A model generated the notes under the pieces. The model did no database searches. It had not been told where the DNA came from and saw nothing but the letters and a program-made list of their open reading frames with translations. The translations under genes were made by a program, and so were the position numbers. A DNA stretch of 64,000 bases from Luteimonas sp. MC1750 (GTDB lineage Bacteria; Pseudomonadota; Gammaproteobacteria; Xanthomonadales; Xanthomonadaceae): positions 1,860,001 through 1,924,000 of the forward strand of contig NZ_CP067113.1 of assembly GCF_016615955.1 (NCBI RefSeq). Reading direction: 5' to 3'. Positions 40,788 through 48,844 of this stretch are shown piece after piece (within the stretch, counting starts at the first letter, position 1; each line of letters starts with the position of its first letter).

Positions 40788-41393
40788 CTAGATCGTCGCG
40801 CGGGGACCGCCGGTCGACGCGGCGCCCTCTTCGCCTCCCGTCGAACCCGCCGCATCCGAAACCGCCGCATCCGCGGACGCCTCCGTACCCGACGTGCCCT
40901 TGCCCGACGCGGTGGACTGCAGCTCCGCCAGCCGTTCGGCGTGAGCGCGCAGCTTCGGCAGCACGCCCTCGGCGAGCGGGCCACCGGCGCCGCCCTGCGA
41001 AACCTCGCGTTCGTAGGCGCGGATGGAATCGCGATGGCACTTGGCCATGTGCTGGAGCCAGGCGCGGTCGTAGGCTTCGCCCTGCAGCAGGTCCAGCGCA
41101 TGCAGCGCGTCGGCCTGCCGGGCGTCGGGCTCGGGGAGTTCGAGGCCGGACGCCTGCGCCAGTTCGCTGTTGTGCTCGCCGTGGTCGTGCTCGATCTGCT
41201 GTGCGAACGCGCGCACGTCGGCCGAGGCACCACGCAGCTGCGCCGAGCGCGCCGCCGCGACATCGGCCACGCCGGACTGCAGCGCCTGCTCGAAGAAGCC
41301 GCTGCCGACCCGCGCGGGTCGCTTCGCCATGGTCTTCCAGGCCGCGTAACCGGCGCCGGCCAGTACGCCAAGTTTGATCAGTCGTCCGAGCAT
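40788..41393 (-). CDS. DUF4142 domain protein
   Basis: 201 residues from ATG 41393 (GGAG 8 bases upstream). A short N-terminal hydrophobic segment (LIKLGVLAGAGYAAW) precedes a ferritin-like four-helix DUF4142 domain (about 40-155) with FFEQALQSGVADVAAARSAQ, FAQQIEHDHGEHNSEL and WLQHMAKCHRDSIRAYE. The C-terminal 45 residues are low-complexity Ser/Gly/Ala. Unknown function; often envelope-linked in proteobacteria. Confidence 0.83.
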   Translation of the reverse strand: MLGRLIKLGVLAGAGYAAWKTMAKRPARVGSGFFEQALQSGVADVAAARSAQLRGASADVRAFAQQIEHDHGEHNSELAQASGLELPEPDARQADALHALDLLQGEAYDRAWLQHMAKCHRDSIRAYEREVSQGGAGGPLAEGVLPKLRAHAERLAELQSTASGKGTSGTEASADAAVSDAAGSTGGEEGAASTGGPRATI

Positions 41394-41514
41394 GTAGGGA
41401 TCTCCAGGGTGGGGTCGGGCGAGCATGGACCGCCAGCCGTCCGCACCGCGTGCAGAGCGGGTGCCACGCCGGCTTTGACGCCCGCCTCATGATGGCCGCA
41501 CCGATACTCGCGGC

Positions 41515-42258
41515 ATGCCCGAAGGTCCTTCCATCGTCATCCTGCGCGAGGCCGCCGCCGGCCTCGCGGGCCGCAAGGTGCTGCGGGTGTCGGGCAACAG
41601 CACTCAGGACATCGCGCGCATGCAGGGGCAGAAGGTCCTGGCCGTGCGCAGCTGGGGCAAGCACTTCCTGCTGGAGTTCAAGGGCTTCAGCCTACGCATC
41701 CACTTCCTGCTGTTCGGCAGCTGGCGCCTCAACGAGGAGCGCGACCGCCCGCCCCGGCTCTCGCTGGGATTCAGCAAGGGTGAGGTGCTCAACCTCTACG
41801 CGTGTTCGGTGCGTTTCCTCGAGGGCGATCTCGACGCCCATTACGACTGGAGCGCCGACGTGATGAACGCCGCCTGGGACGCCAAGGCGGCCCGCCGCAA
41901 GCTGCGCGCCCAGCCCGCGACGCTCGCGGCCGATGCCCTGCTCGACCAGGACCTGTTCGCCGGCGTGGGCAACATCATCAAGAACGAGGTGCTGCACCGG
42001 ATCCGCGTGCACCCGGAGAGCGCCGTCGGCGCCCTGCCGCCGCGCAAGCTGGGCGAGCTCGTCACCCAGGCGCGCGAATACAGCTTCGACTTCTACCGGT
42101 GGAAGAAGGATTTCGTGCTGAAGAAGAACTACCAGGTACACACCAAATCGACCTGTCCGCGCGACGGCACCCGGCTCAGCTACCGCAAGCATCTCGGCAA
42201 GGCGCAGCGCCGCGCCTTCTGGTGCGACACCTGCCAGCGGCTCTACCAGGACGCCTGA
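41515..42258 (+). CDS. Fpg/Nei family DNA glycosylase (endonuclease VIII-like)
   Basis: 247 residues. Base-excision-repair glycosylase/AP lyase for oxidised bases. It starts MPEGPSIVIL: Pro2 is the Schiff-base nucleophile and Glu3 the general acid. A catalytic-type Lys is in VRSWGKHFLLEF, the H2TH domain contains DQDLFAGVGNIIKNEVLHRIRVHP, and a C4 zinc finger ends the protein (CPRDGT, CDTCQ). The PEGPS start and short length place it in the Nei-like subgroup rather than MutM. Confidence 0.93.
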   Translation: MPEGPSIVILREAAAGLAGRKVLRVSGNSTQDIARMQGQKVLAVRSWGKHFLLEFKGFSLRIHFLLFGSWRLNEERDRPPRLSLGFSKGEVLNLYACSVRFLEGDLDAHYDWSADVMNAAWDAKAARRKLRAQPATLAADALLDQDLFAGVGNIIKNEVLHRIRVHPESAVGALPPRKLGELVTQAREYSFDFYRWKKDFVLKKNYQVHTKSTCPRDGTRLSYRKHLGKAQRRAFWCDTCQRLYQDA

Positions 42259-42265
42259 TCCGCGG

Positions 42266-42871
42266 TCAGGCGCGCTCGACGCGGAAGTCGATCGGCTTGT
42301 AGCTGAAGTTGTTCGACTGGCCGGCCGAGCACGCCGTCATGGCCACGACCAGCGGCATTTCCGCGCGCAGGCTGATGTGGTCACCGGCGCGGCTGAGCGG
42401 CGGCAGCACGGCCACTTCCCCGCTCTGCCCGTCCACGGTGACGTTCATGAAGATGTTGAAGGCCACCGGCACGCGGTCGCGTCCGATACCCCAGGGCGCC
42501 AGCGCACCGGCCAGGTTGCCCTCGCAGCCGGGGCGCCCGACCTCCTCACCGTACAGTTTTTCGAACATCTCCTTCGAGCACGGCGTCAGGGTGAAGTCGT
42601 GCCGGCCGCAGGTGTCCTCGATGATGGTGAACATCGGGCGGCTGCGGTTGGAGTACAGCACGTCGCCGGTGCTGAGCCAGAGCCTGGACGCGTAGTCGAT
42701 CGAGCGCCCGGACGAGAGGTATTCGTCGAGGTCGTCGCGGCAGAAGGCGGTGAGGTCGCTGACCTGCTGGCCCATCGGGTCGATCACCACCAGCACATCG
42801 CCGGCTGCCAGCTCCACCGCGTGACCGGAGCACGGCGGGATGCGCACGGTCCCGGCGGCATCGGCGCTCAT
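42266..42871 (-). CDS. DUF1989 / urea carboxylase-associated family protein
   Basis: 201 residues. DUF1989 proteins accompany urea/guanidine carboxylases, and some pairs act as carboxyguanidine deiminases. Typical blocks: IPPCSGHAVELAAGDVLVVID, GQQVSDLTAFCRDDL, SRPMFTIIEDTCGRHDFTLTPCS (putative metal-binding Cys/His) and VAFNIFMNV. No carboxylase is nearby. It overlaps the YqcI/YcgG gene by 4 bases (ATGA), so the two proteins are coupled. Confidence 0.88.
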   Translation of the reverse strand: MSADAAGTVRIPPCSGHAVELAAGDVLVVIDPMGQQVSDLTAFCRDDLDEYLSSGRSIDYASRLWLSTGDVLYSNRSRPMFTIIEDTCGRHDFTLTPCSKEMFEKLYGEEVGRPGCEGNLAGALAPWGIGRDRVPVAFNIFMNVTVDGQSGEVAVLPPLSRAGDHISLRAEMPLVVAMTACSAGQSNNFSYKPIDFRVERA

Positions 42872-43575
42872 CGCGCGGGCTTGGGGCGGAACGGGCAGGT
42901 CCAGTCGCTGCCGACGGCGCGTCCGCTGTACTGGCGCGCCTCCGACGCCGCGCCGTAGTCGGCCAGGTTCGGGTTGATCGAACCCTGCAGCGCGATGTCG
43001 CGCTCGCGGGTGGCGGCCTGCATCTTCGCGTAGCGGCCGTCGCCCTTCAGGCGATCGAACTGCCGGTGCGAGTTGAACACCAGCGCAGGCGACTCGAAGC
43101 GACGCGCCGTGCGCGAAGCGCCCGCGTGCAGCCCGATCACGAAGAACGGATGACCGGCCAGGCTGAGGCTGAAGCGCGGGTCGGCTGGATCGCGGCTGAC
43201 GTCGGACGACCAGCGCGCGCCGCGACCCACGTCCAGCTCATGCAGGCGCTGCAGCTGCGACCACAGCAGGGCCTCGAAGCGCTGCTCGCTGGTGTCGCCG
43301 GGGCCGTCGAACAGTGCGACGAACGCGCGCACCGTCAGGTCGTCCTCGGCCGAGGCATCCAGCACGGCGCCGAACTCCGCCAGCGCGTCGAGCAGCGGGA
43401 CATCGTTGCGCCGGTCGCCGAGCGCGCCAAGCTCGAAGGTCTCGATGGCGTCGCGGGCCAGCGCCGCCTTGGATCCCACGCAGGGGAAGGCGGGATTGGC
43501 GACGTGGTCAAGGAAGCTGCGGGTCAGCGGGCCGGTGCGGGGATGTGCCGGCAGGGACAGGGTGGCGGTATTCAT
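42868..43575 (-). CDS. YqcI/YcgG family protein
   Basis: 235 residues. Family blocks: FPCVGSKAAL near the N-terminus, HELDVGRGARWSSDVSRDP, FSLSLAGHPFFVIGLHAGASRTARRF, PALVFNSHRQFDRL and the C-terminal CPFRP. From memory, some family members have been reported as heme-dependent N-oxygenases of guanidine-like substrates; that is not shown for this one. First gene of a two-gene operon with DUF1989 and divergent from a FabR-like regulator, with 168 bases between starts. Confidence 0.87.
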   Translation of the reverse strand: MNTATLSLPAHPRTGPLTRSFLDHVANPAFPCVGSKAALARDAIETFELGALGDRRNDVPLLDALAEFGAVLDASAEDDLTVRAFVALFDGPGDTSEQRFEALLWSQLQRLHELDVGRGARWSSDVSRDPADPRFSLSLAGHPFFVIGLHAGASRTARRFESPALVFNSHRQFDRLKGDGRYAKMQAATRERDIALQGSINPNLADYGAASEARQYSGRAVGSDWTCPFRPKPAR

Positions 43576-43743
43576 GGCCGCCCACGCTATCGACGGCGCT
43601 GCGATCAGGACGTGAGCGCACCGGCGTCGCGGCCGCGGTGGTCAGGTCCGATTCACCGCGTCGCGCCGGCGCGCGGCGCGCGGCGCGGCGTTGGCGCTCC
43701 GATTGCGCGATCATGGGCCCTCTTCGCCCGATGCAGTCCCGAC

Positions 43744-44379
43744 GTGCCCCACTCCGCTCCAGCCACGCGCCGACCGCTCGGCCGCCGGCCGTCGATCACC
43801 CGCGAGGACCTGATCAACGCCGCGCTGGCGCTGCTCGGCCCCAACCGCAGCGTGTCCACCCTGGGCCTGCGCGAGGTGGCCCGGCAGGCGGGCATCGCGC
43901 CCAACAGCTTCTACCGCCACTTCCGCGACATCGACGAGCTGGCGGTGACGCTGATCGAACTCGCCGGCACCTCGCTACGCGCGGTCATCGGCCAGGCGCG
44001 CCATCGCGCCAGCAACGGACACGGCGTGGTGCGCGGATCGGTGGAAGCATTCTTCGACCGGCTGCGCGCCGACGACCGGTTCCTCCTGCTGCTCCTGCGC
44101 GAGGGCCTGGCCGGCTCGGATGCCTACAAGCAGGCCGTGGACGCGCAGCTGCGCTTCTTCGAGGAGGAACTGCATGTGGACCTGGCCCGGACGGCAGACC
44201 CCGCCGCACGGCCGCTGCATGCCCCGGAGCTCGTGGCGCGTGCCATCACCCGGCTCGTGTTCGCCGTCGGCGCGAGCGCGATCGACCTGCCGCCGGAACG
44301 CGACCAGGAACAGATCGACGCGCTCACGACCATGGTCAGGATGATCCTGGTCGGCGCTCGGGGCATGCACGCGGCCTGA
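43744..44379 (+). CDS. FabR-like TetR family repressor
   Basis: 211 residues from GTG 43744, the only suitable start near the HTH. The HTH region reads ITREDLINAALALLGPNRSV then LGLREVARQAGIAPNSFYRHFRDIDELAVTLIELAG, near-identical in pattern to E. coli FabR, which represses unsaturated fatty-acid genes. No ribosome site is evident. The divergent YqcI/DUF1989 pair could be a target. The 3' end overlaps the RluA-like gene by 44 bases tail to tail. Confidence 0.88.
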   Translation: MPHSAPATRRPLGRRPSITREDLINAALALLGPNRSVSTLGLREVARQAGIAPNSFYRHFRDIDELAVTLIELAGTSLRAVIGQARHRASNGHGVVRGSVEAFFDRLRADDRFLLLLLREGLAGSDAYKQAVDAQLRFFEEELHVDLARTADPAARPLHAPELVARAITRLVFAVGASAIDLPPERDQEQIDALTTMVRMILVGARGMHAA

Positions 44380-45334
44380 CGCGGGCCAGGGCCTCCGGTA
44401 TCCGCAACGCGGAAGCCGACTGGAAGCAACGGCGGTCGCCGGTCAACGGGTCGTCGAAGCCGAGCGACGTGGCGAACAGCTGCAGCGGGCGCGCATGGTC
44501 GTCCGCGTCCAGGTCGCCCAAGTCGGGATACAGGCGGTCATTGAGGATCGGCGCGCCCAGGGCCGCCATGTGCACGCGCAGCTGGTGCTTGCGCCCGGTC
44601 ACCGGCTGCAGGCGGTAGAGCCAGACATCGGCACCGCGCTCGAGCACGTCGACCATGGTTTCGCTGTTGCACCCGTCGGGCACCTCGCGCATGCGGAAGA
44701 AGGGCTCGCCGCGCTCCAGGCGGCTGCGATGCACGCGCGGGAAGGCGACGCCCGGAAGCGGCGGCGCCAGCGCGTGGTAGACCTTGTCGATCCGGCGCTC
44801 CCGGAACAGCGCCTGGTAGCGCGCACGGCTGGCCGGCTCGGCCGAGAACATCACCAGCCCGGCGGTCTCGCGGTCCAGGCGGTGCAGCGGCACCAGCGCC
44901 GGGTTGTCCAGGCGGTGCACCAGGCGGGTCAGCAGGGTTTCACGCACCCAAGCGCCCGTGGGCGCGACCGGAAGGAAATGCGGCTTGTCGGCGACCACCA
45001 GGTGCGCATCGACATGCACGATGGACTCGGCGAACGGAATCGCAGGCTCGTCGTCCACCTCGCGGAAGTAGTGCACCTCGGCGCCCGCCCTGAAGGCCGC
45101 GGACGCGGCCAGCGCGTAGCCGTCGGCGTCCAGCACGCGTCCGCGCGCGAAGCGCCCATGCCAGGTCGCCGCGGGCACGCGGGGAAACCGCGCGCACAGC
45201 GCCTCCAGCACCGTGGCCCATGGCCCGGGCGGAAGCTGCAGCCGGCTGGCCGGGATGCCATCGCGCACGGGCCGCACAGGACGCCCGGCACGCACGGCTG
45301 CAGGCCCGCCGCCGGCGCCATCGCCTCCTGTCAC
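44336..45334 (-). CDS. RluA family pseudouridine synthase
   Basis: 332 residues from GTG 45334 (GGGAAGGG upstream). The catalytic motif ALVPLHRLDRETAGLVMFS carries the Asp of HRLDxxTxG. IVHVDAHLVVADKPHFLPVAP and LQPVTGRKHQLRVHMAALG are further RluA landmarks. No S4 domain; the N-terminal ~80 residues are a variable module. This branch often acts on rRNA or tRNA; the site cannot be named. Confidence 0.92.
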   Translation of the reverse strand: MTGGDGAGGGPAAVRAGRPVRPVRDGIPASRLQLPPGPWATVLEALCARFPRVPAATWHGRFARGRVLDADGYALAASAAFRAGAEVHYFREVDDEPAIPFAESIVHVDAHLVVADKPHFLPVAPTGAWVRETLLTRLVHRLDNPALVPLHRLDRETAGLVMFSAEPASRARYQALFRERRIDKVYHALAPPLPGVAFPRVHRSRLERGEPFFRMREVPDGCNSETMVDVLERGADVWLYRLQPVTGRKHQLRVHMAALGAPILNDRLYPDLGDLDADDHARPLQLFATSLGFDDPLTGDRRCFQSASALRIPEALARVRPRACPERRPGSS

Positions 45335-45355
45335 GCCGGCCCTTCCCGCATGCCC

Positions 45356-46066
45356 TCAGTCGCCCACCGAGCGCTCGACGATGATGCGCTCCGCCAGCCA
45401 CTGGTCGCGGCCCAGCTGCCGCGCCTGCACGCGCACCAGGTCGCCGCGCTCGAGGTCTTCGGGGCGATAGCGTCGGCCCTGGTATTCGACCGTGGTGCGC
45501 CCGTCATAGGCCACCTGCACGCCGCCGCGATAGCCCCGGGCGTCCGCGTCCAGGCGGATCGTCCTGGCACGCGTGTCCACGTAGGCGACCGATCCGCGCA
45601 GGTCGGTCCCGTCAGCCTGGCCGCCGTCGTAGCCGCCGCCAAAGCCGCCTTCGCGGACGTTGCGCACCACCTCGATGGTGCGCGCCCAGGTCTCGCGACC
45701 CGAGGCCGCGGCGTCGATCCGCACCACGTCGCCGCGCTCCAGGCCTTCCACGGCGCTCTCGCGCCCCTGGTAGAAGAGACGCGTGCGCTGGTCGTAGCGC
45801 ACCTCCTGCTGCAGCCTGCGGCCGCTGCGCGGGTCGTCGACCAGCAGCAGGATGCGGCCGTAGCCGGCATCCAGCCGCTCGACCGTGCCGAGGATCCCGT
45901 CGCCATACGGCGAGGGATAGCCCTGGTCGGGATAGCCCTGGTCCGGGTAGCGCGGCTGGTCCGGGTAGCGCTGGTCCGGATAGCCGTAGCCTCCGCCGCT
46001 CGCGCAGCCGGCAAGGGCGAGGACGCTGGCGACCAGCACGAGGGTGATGCGGCGAAGGTGGGTCAT
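45356..46066 (-). CDS. Lipoprotein with YPDQ repeats and duplicated beta domain
   Basis: 236 residues from ATG 46066. Lipobox VLALAGC near residue 20. A Tyr/Pro/Asp/Gln repeat follows (five YPDQ-like units, about residues 27-50). Then two copies of a ~65-residue beta-rich unit (DUF5666/OB-like): copy 1 begins GTVERLDAGYGRILL and ends LERGDVVRID; copy 2 begins GSVAYVDTRARTIRL and ends LERGDLVRVQ. Envelope protein of unknown role. Confidence 0.8.
   Translation of the reverse strand: MTHLRRITLVLVASVLALAGCASGGGYGYPDQRYPDQPRYPDQGYPDQGYPSPYGDGILGTVERLDAGYGRILLLVDDPRSGRRLQQEVRYDQRTRLFYQGRESAVEGLERGDVVRIDAAASGRETWARTIEVVRNVREGGFGGGYDGGQADGTDLRGSVAYVDTRARTIRLDADARGYRGGVQVAYDGRTTVEYQGRRYRPEDLERGDLVRVQARQLGRDQWLAERIIVERSVGD
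45918..45988. repeat. 12-15 bp tandem repeats encoding YPDQ units
   Basis: Imperfect tandem copies of the unit ATAGCCCTGGTCC/GGGTAGCGCTGGTCC run within the lipoprotein gene and encode its YPDQ repeats. Unit lengths are multiples of 3, so copy-number change would keep frame. Confidence 0.65.
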
Positions 46067-46168
46067 GCGTCTGCTCCAGCGGGCCTGGATCCCATATGCC
46101 GCCTCGATCGTGAACCCCGGGTCAGCGGCCGGCGCGGCGGCACGGCAGGACGGCTGCACGCTGCTGCA

Positions 46169-46957
46169 CTAGGGCAGCAGCGCCGTCCACCCGGCGGTCG
46201 AGAAGCGCTCCGTCGCCAGCGCCTCGGCGCGGCCCAGCTCGTCCGGATGCAGCACGTCGCGCACCAGGCCACCGTGCCGCTGGCGGAAGGTGTCGACCAT
46301 GTGATCGATCACCGCCGCGCGCGACAGGCCGGTCTGGCTGCGCAGCGGGTCGACGCGCTTCGCCGCGCTGGTGGTGCCCTTGTCGGACAGCTTCTCGCGG
46401 CCGACGCGCAGCACCTCCAACATCTTCGCCGCGTCGATGTCGTAGGCCATGGTGACGTGGTGCAGCACCGCGCCGCGACGCCGGGTCTGGGCGGCGCCGG
46501 CGATCTTGCCGGCCTTCGAGGTGATGTCGTTCAGCGGCTGGTACCAGGCCTCGATGCCCAGCCCGGCCAGCGCCTCGATCACCCACTCGTCCATGAAGGC
46601 ATAGGCCTGCTCGAAGGACATGCCCCCGACCAGGGACACCGGCGCGACGATCGAATAGGTGATGGTGTTGCCCGGCTCGATGAACATCGCGCCGCCGCCG
46701 CTGATCCGCCGCACCACCTCGATCCCGTGGCGCGCCGCGGCCGCGGCGTCGACCTCGTTGCGCAGCGACTGGAAGCGGCCCATCACCACCGCCGGGCCCG
46801 CCCATTCCCAGACCCGCAGCGTCGGCGGGCGGCGGCCCGCGGCCACCTCGTCGAGCATCACGTCGTCGAGCGCCATGTGCAGCGCGGGCGCCTGCGGACC
46901 CGCGTGCACGAGGTGCCAGGCGTGGTCCTGCCAGGCGCTGCGGTCCACGGCGCTCAT
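46169..46957 (-). CDS. lplA: Lipoate-protein ligase A, large (N-terminal) subunit
   Basis: 262 residues. Attaches lipoate to E2/H proteins via lipoyl-AMP. Motifs: PAVVMGRFQSLRNEVD, the RRISGGGAMFIEPGN adenylate loop, and NDITSKAGKIAGAAQTRR with the catalytic Lys. E. coli LplA is ~338 residues and has an extra C-terminal domain; here that domain is the separate gene just upstream (46954-47286), overlapping by ATGA. This is the bipartite arrangement known from Thermoplasma LplA/LplB. Confidence 0.88.
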   Translation of the reverse strand: MSAVDRSAWQDHAWHLVHAGPQAPALHMALDDVMLDEVAAGRRPPTLRVWEWAGPAVVMGRFQSLRNEVDAAAAARHGIEVVRRISGGGAMFIEPGNTITYSIVAPVSLVGGMSFEQAYAFMDEWVIEALAGLGIEAWYQPLNDITSKAGKIAGAAQTRRRGAVLHHVTMAYDIDAAKMLEVLRVGREKLSDKGTTSAAKRVDPLRSQTGLSRAAVIDHMVDTFRQRHGGLVRDVLHPDELGRAEALATERFSTAGWTALLP

Positions 46958-47286
46958 GCCCCGGCCTGCCCGGACCGCATCGCCCCGCCTGCGCCCAGCG
47001 CGCGCCGCACCGCCACCGCCACGCCCTCGGGCGTGAGGCCGTAGAGCTGCGTGTCCGCGTCCAGCGCGGCGGTCACGGCGGCGCTGAGCTCAGCCTCGCC
47101 GGCATCGGCGGGAAATCCGACCAGGGCGGCGTTGATGGCGTCCAGCGCGCTGGCGGGTTCGAGGAAGAAGTCCCCGCTGACCTGCACGCTGGCGATGCGT
47201 CCCCCGGCCAGCGCCAGGTCGACCACCACCAGCTTGCCGCCGGGGACCTTGTATTCGCCGTGGCCGGCGTCGTCGATGCTGTGCAT
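46954..47286 (-). CDS. Lipoate-protein ligase C-terminal domain as separate subunit (LplB-like)
   Basis: 110 residues matching the LplA accessory C-terminal domain: GEYKVPGGKLVVVDLALAGGRIASVQVSGDF then EPASALDAINAALVG. In bipartite ligases this small subunit is needed for the adenylation step. First gene of the pair; its stop overlaps the lplA ATG. The C-terminal ~25 residues (VRRALGAGGAMRSGQ) are variable. Confidence 0.83.
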   Translation of the reverse strand: MHSIDDAGHGEYKVPGGKLVVVDLALAGGRIASVQVSGDFFLEPASALDAINAALVGFPADAGEAELSAAVTAALDADTQLYGLTPEGVAVAVRRALGAGGAMRSGQAGA

Positions 47287-47370
47287 CCATGCAGTCTAAC
47301 CAGCCCGGTGGGCGCATACTGCAAGCGTGGATTGCGCCCGCAATCCCGCGCCAGCGCGAGGAGCACGAGC

Positions 47371-47487
47371 ATGAGCAAGGGCCTGAACCAGAAGAAAGAG
47401 ACCAAGAAGAAACCGCTGAAGACCGCCAAGGAGAAGAAGGCGGAAAAGCGCGACAAGAACGCCGCCAAGCCGTTCGCCCCGGCGTGA
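47371..47487 (+). CDS. Small Lys-rich protein
   Basis: 38 residues, begins MSKGLNQKKETKKKPLKTAK and is about 40% Lys, with a Pro/Ala end. AGGAG lies 8 bases before ATG 47371. The stop overlaps the GTG of the pseudouridine synthase gene, so translation is coupled and the peptide could be a leader ORF or an RNA-binding partner. Similar short Lys-rich proteins are widespread and uncharacterised. Confidence 0.72.
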   Translation: MSKGLNQKKETKKKPLKTAKEKKAEKRDKNAAKPFAPA

Positions 47488-48215
47488 GCGTGGAGGTCGA
47501 ACCGGTTCGGCTGGCGAAACGCCTCATCGCCCTCACCGGCTGCTCGCGCGCCGACGCCGAGCAGTACATCAAGGGCGGCTGGGTGACGGTTGACGGTGAG
47601 CCGGTCGAGAACCCCGCGCACCCGGTCACCAACGAAACCCTGGTGCTCGATCCCGCGGCGCGGCAGGAAGCCAGCGAGCCGGCGACGATCCTGCTGCACA
47701 AGCCGGCCGGCTACGACGCCATCAGCGGCGCCCGGCCGGCGGCGGCGCTGGTCGACCCCTCCAGCCGCTGGGCCGACGATCCCTCGGGCGTGCGCCTGCT
47801 GCAGCGCCACTTCCATCGGCTGACCCCGCTGATGCCGCTCGACGCCGAGGCCAGCGGCCTGCTGGTGTTCACCCAGGACGGCCGCGTCTGGCGGCGGCTG
47901 AGCGAGGACCGCGACGACATCGAGCAGGAGTTCGTGGTCGAGGTCGGCGGCGAGATCGGCCCCTGGGGCCTGGCGAAGCTCCAGCACGGCCTGTCCTACG
48001 GCGGCCGGGCCCTGCCGCCGTGCAAGGTCAGCTGGCAGAACGAGATCCGCCTGCGCTTCGCGATCAAGGGCGTGCAGGGCGGCCAGCTGCGCGACATGTG
48101 CGCCCAGGTGGGCCTGGACGTGGTGGCGATCCGGCGCATCCGCATCGGCCGGATCGCGCTGGCGAAGATGCCCGAGGGTGCCTGGCGCTACCTGCCCGTC
48201 GGCGAACGCTTCTGA
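47484..48215 (+). CDS. RsuA/RluB/E/F-type pseudouridine synthase
   Basis: 243 residues from a GTG that overlaps the previous stop (GTGA). N-terminal S4 domain (RLAKRLIALTGCSRADAEQYIKGGWVTVDGE, about 6-38), then the catalytic core with PLMPLDAEASGLLVFTQDG; the catalytic Asp is kept although the usual GRLDxxTxG is relaxed to PLDAEASG. C-terminal MCAQVGLDVVAIRRIRIGRI is typical of RluF/RluB. Followed after 8 bases by a TrmY-like methyltransferase, hinting at a shared RNA target. Confidence 0.9.
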   Translation: MSVEVEPVRLAKRLIALTGCSRADAEQYIKGGWVTVDGEPVENPAHPVTNETLVLDPAARQEASEPATILLHKPAGYDAISGARPAAALVDPSSRWADDPSGVRLLQRHFHRLTPLMPLDAEASGLLVFTQDGRVWRRLSEDRDDIEQEFVVEVGGEIGPWGLAKLQHGLSYGGRALPPCKVSWQNEIRLRFAIKGVQGGQLRDMCAQVGLDVVAIRRIRIGRIALAKMPEGAWRYLPVGERF

Positions 48216-48223
48216 GCACGGCG

Positions 48224-48844
48224 ATGCGGACCTTCGTCCTGCGCGCGCGGGCGGCCCCGACCGACAGCCAGGCGCTGCTGGCCTCCGTCGGCCAGGCGGC
48301 CCACGCCGAGATCCTCGCGCACACGCTGATGAACGCCATCTTCGTGGCGCAGTCCCACCGGCCCGGCGTCGTCGTCTACCTGGTGCTGGAAAGCACCCGC
48401 GACTTCTCGCGCACGATCCGCTTCGAGTCCAGCGCCATCCGCGATATCGGCGGCTTCGACGAACGCACCCTGCTGGCCAGGATCGCCCACGCGCTGGACA
48501 CGTCCAGGGGCATGGGCAAGGAGGAGACCCGACCGGTGGAGCCCGGCGTCACCGTGCAGACGCTCAGCTTCGAGCGCCTGGTGCAGCAGCTGGCCGACAG
48601 CCACCAGCTGTTCCTGATGGACCGCAAGGGCGCCCCGATCCACGCCCAGGCCTTTGGCGACAACCCCTGCTTCCTGCTGACCGACCACATCCCGATGCCG
48701 AAGAAGGTGATTCCCGGCCTCGAGCGCATGGGCGCGAAGAAGATCAGCCTCGGCCCGACCATGCTGTTCGCCTCGCAGTGCGTGGTCCTCATCCACCACG
48801 CCCTGGACCAGCCCGCCCCCACCCGCCCCGACCCAATCCTGTAG
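48224..48844 (+). CDS. TrmY-like tRNA pseudouridine N1-methyltransferase (SPOUT)
   Basis: 206 residues of the COG1901/TrmY family. The archaeal enzyme methylates N1 of pseudouridine-54 in tRNA with SAM. Conserved blocks: RTFVLRARAAPTD, RPGVVVYLVLESTRDFSRTIRFES, and the SPOUT knot LTDHIPMPKKVIPGLERMGAKKISLGPTMLFASQCVV. It lies 8 bases after a pseudouridine synthase gene. Bacterial members are sporadic. The TAG stop lies inside a REP-like palindrome. Confidence 0.9.
   Translation: MRTFVLRARAAPTDSQALLASVGQAAHAEILAHTLMNAIFVAQSHRPGVVVYLVLESTRDFSRTIRFESSAIRDIGGFDERTLLARIAHALDTSRGMGKEETRPVEPGVTVQTLSFERLVQQLADSHQLFLMDRKGAPIHAQAFGDNPCFLLTDHIPMPKKVIPGLERMGAKKISLGPTMLFASQCVVLIHHALDQPAPTRPDPIL

Noticed and set aside
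43066..43743. Longer version of the FabR-like protein beginning upstream of 43744
   Set aside because: The extra frame lies antisense to the YqcI/YcgG gene and reads as Arg/Gln/His-rich shadow sequence.
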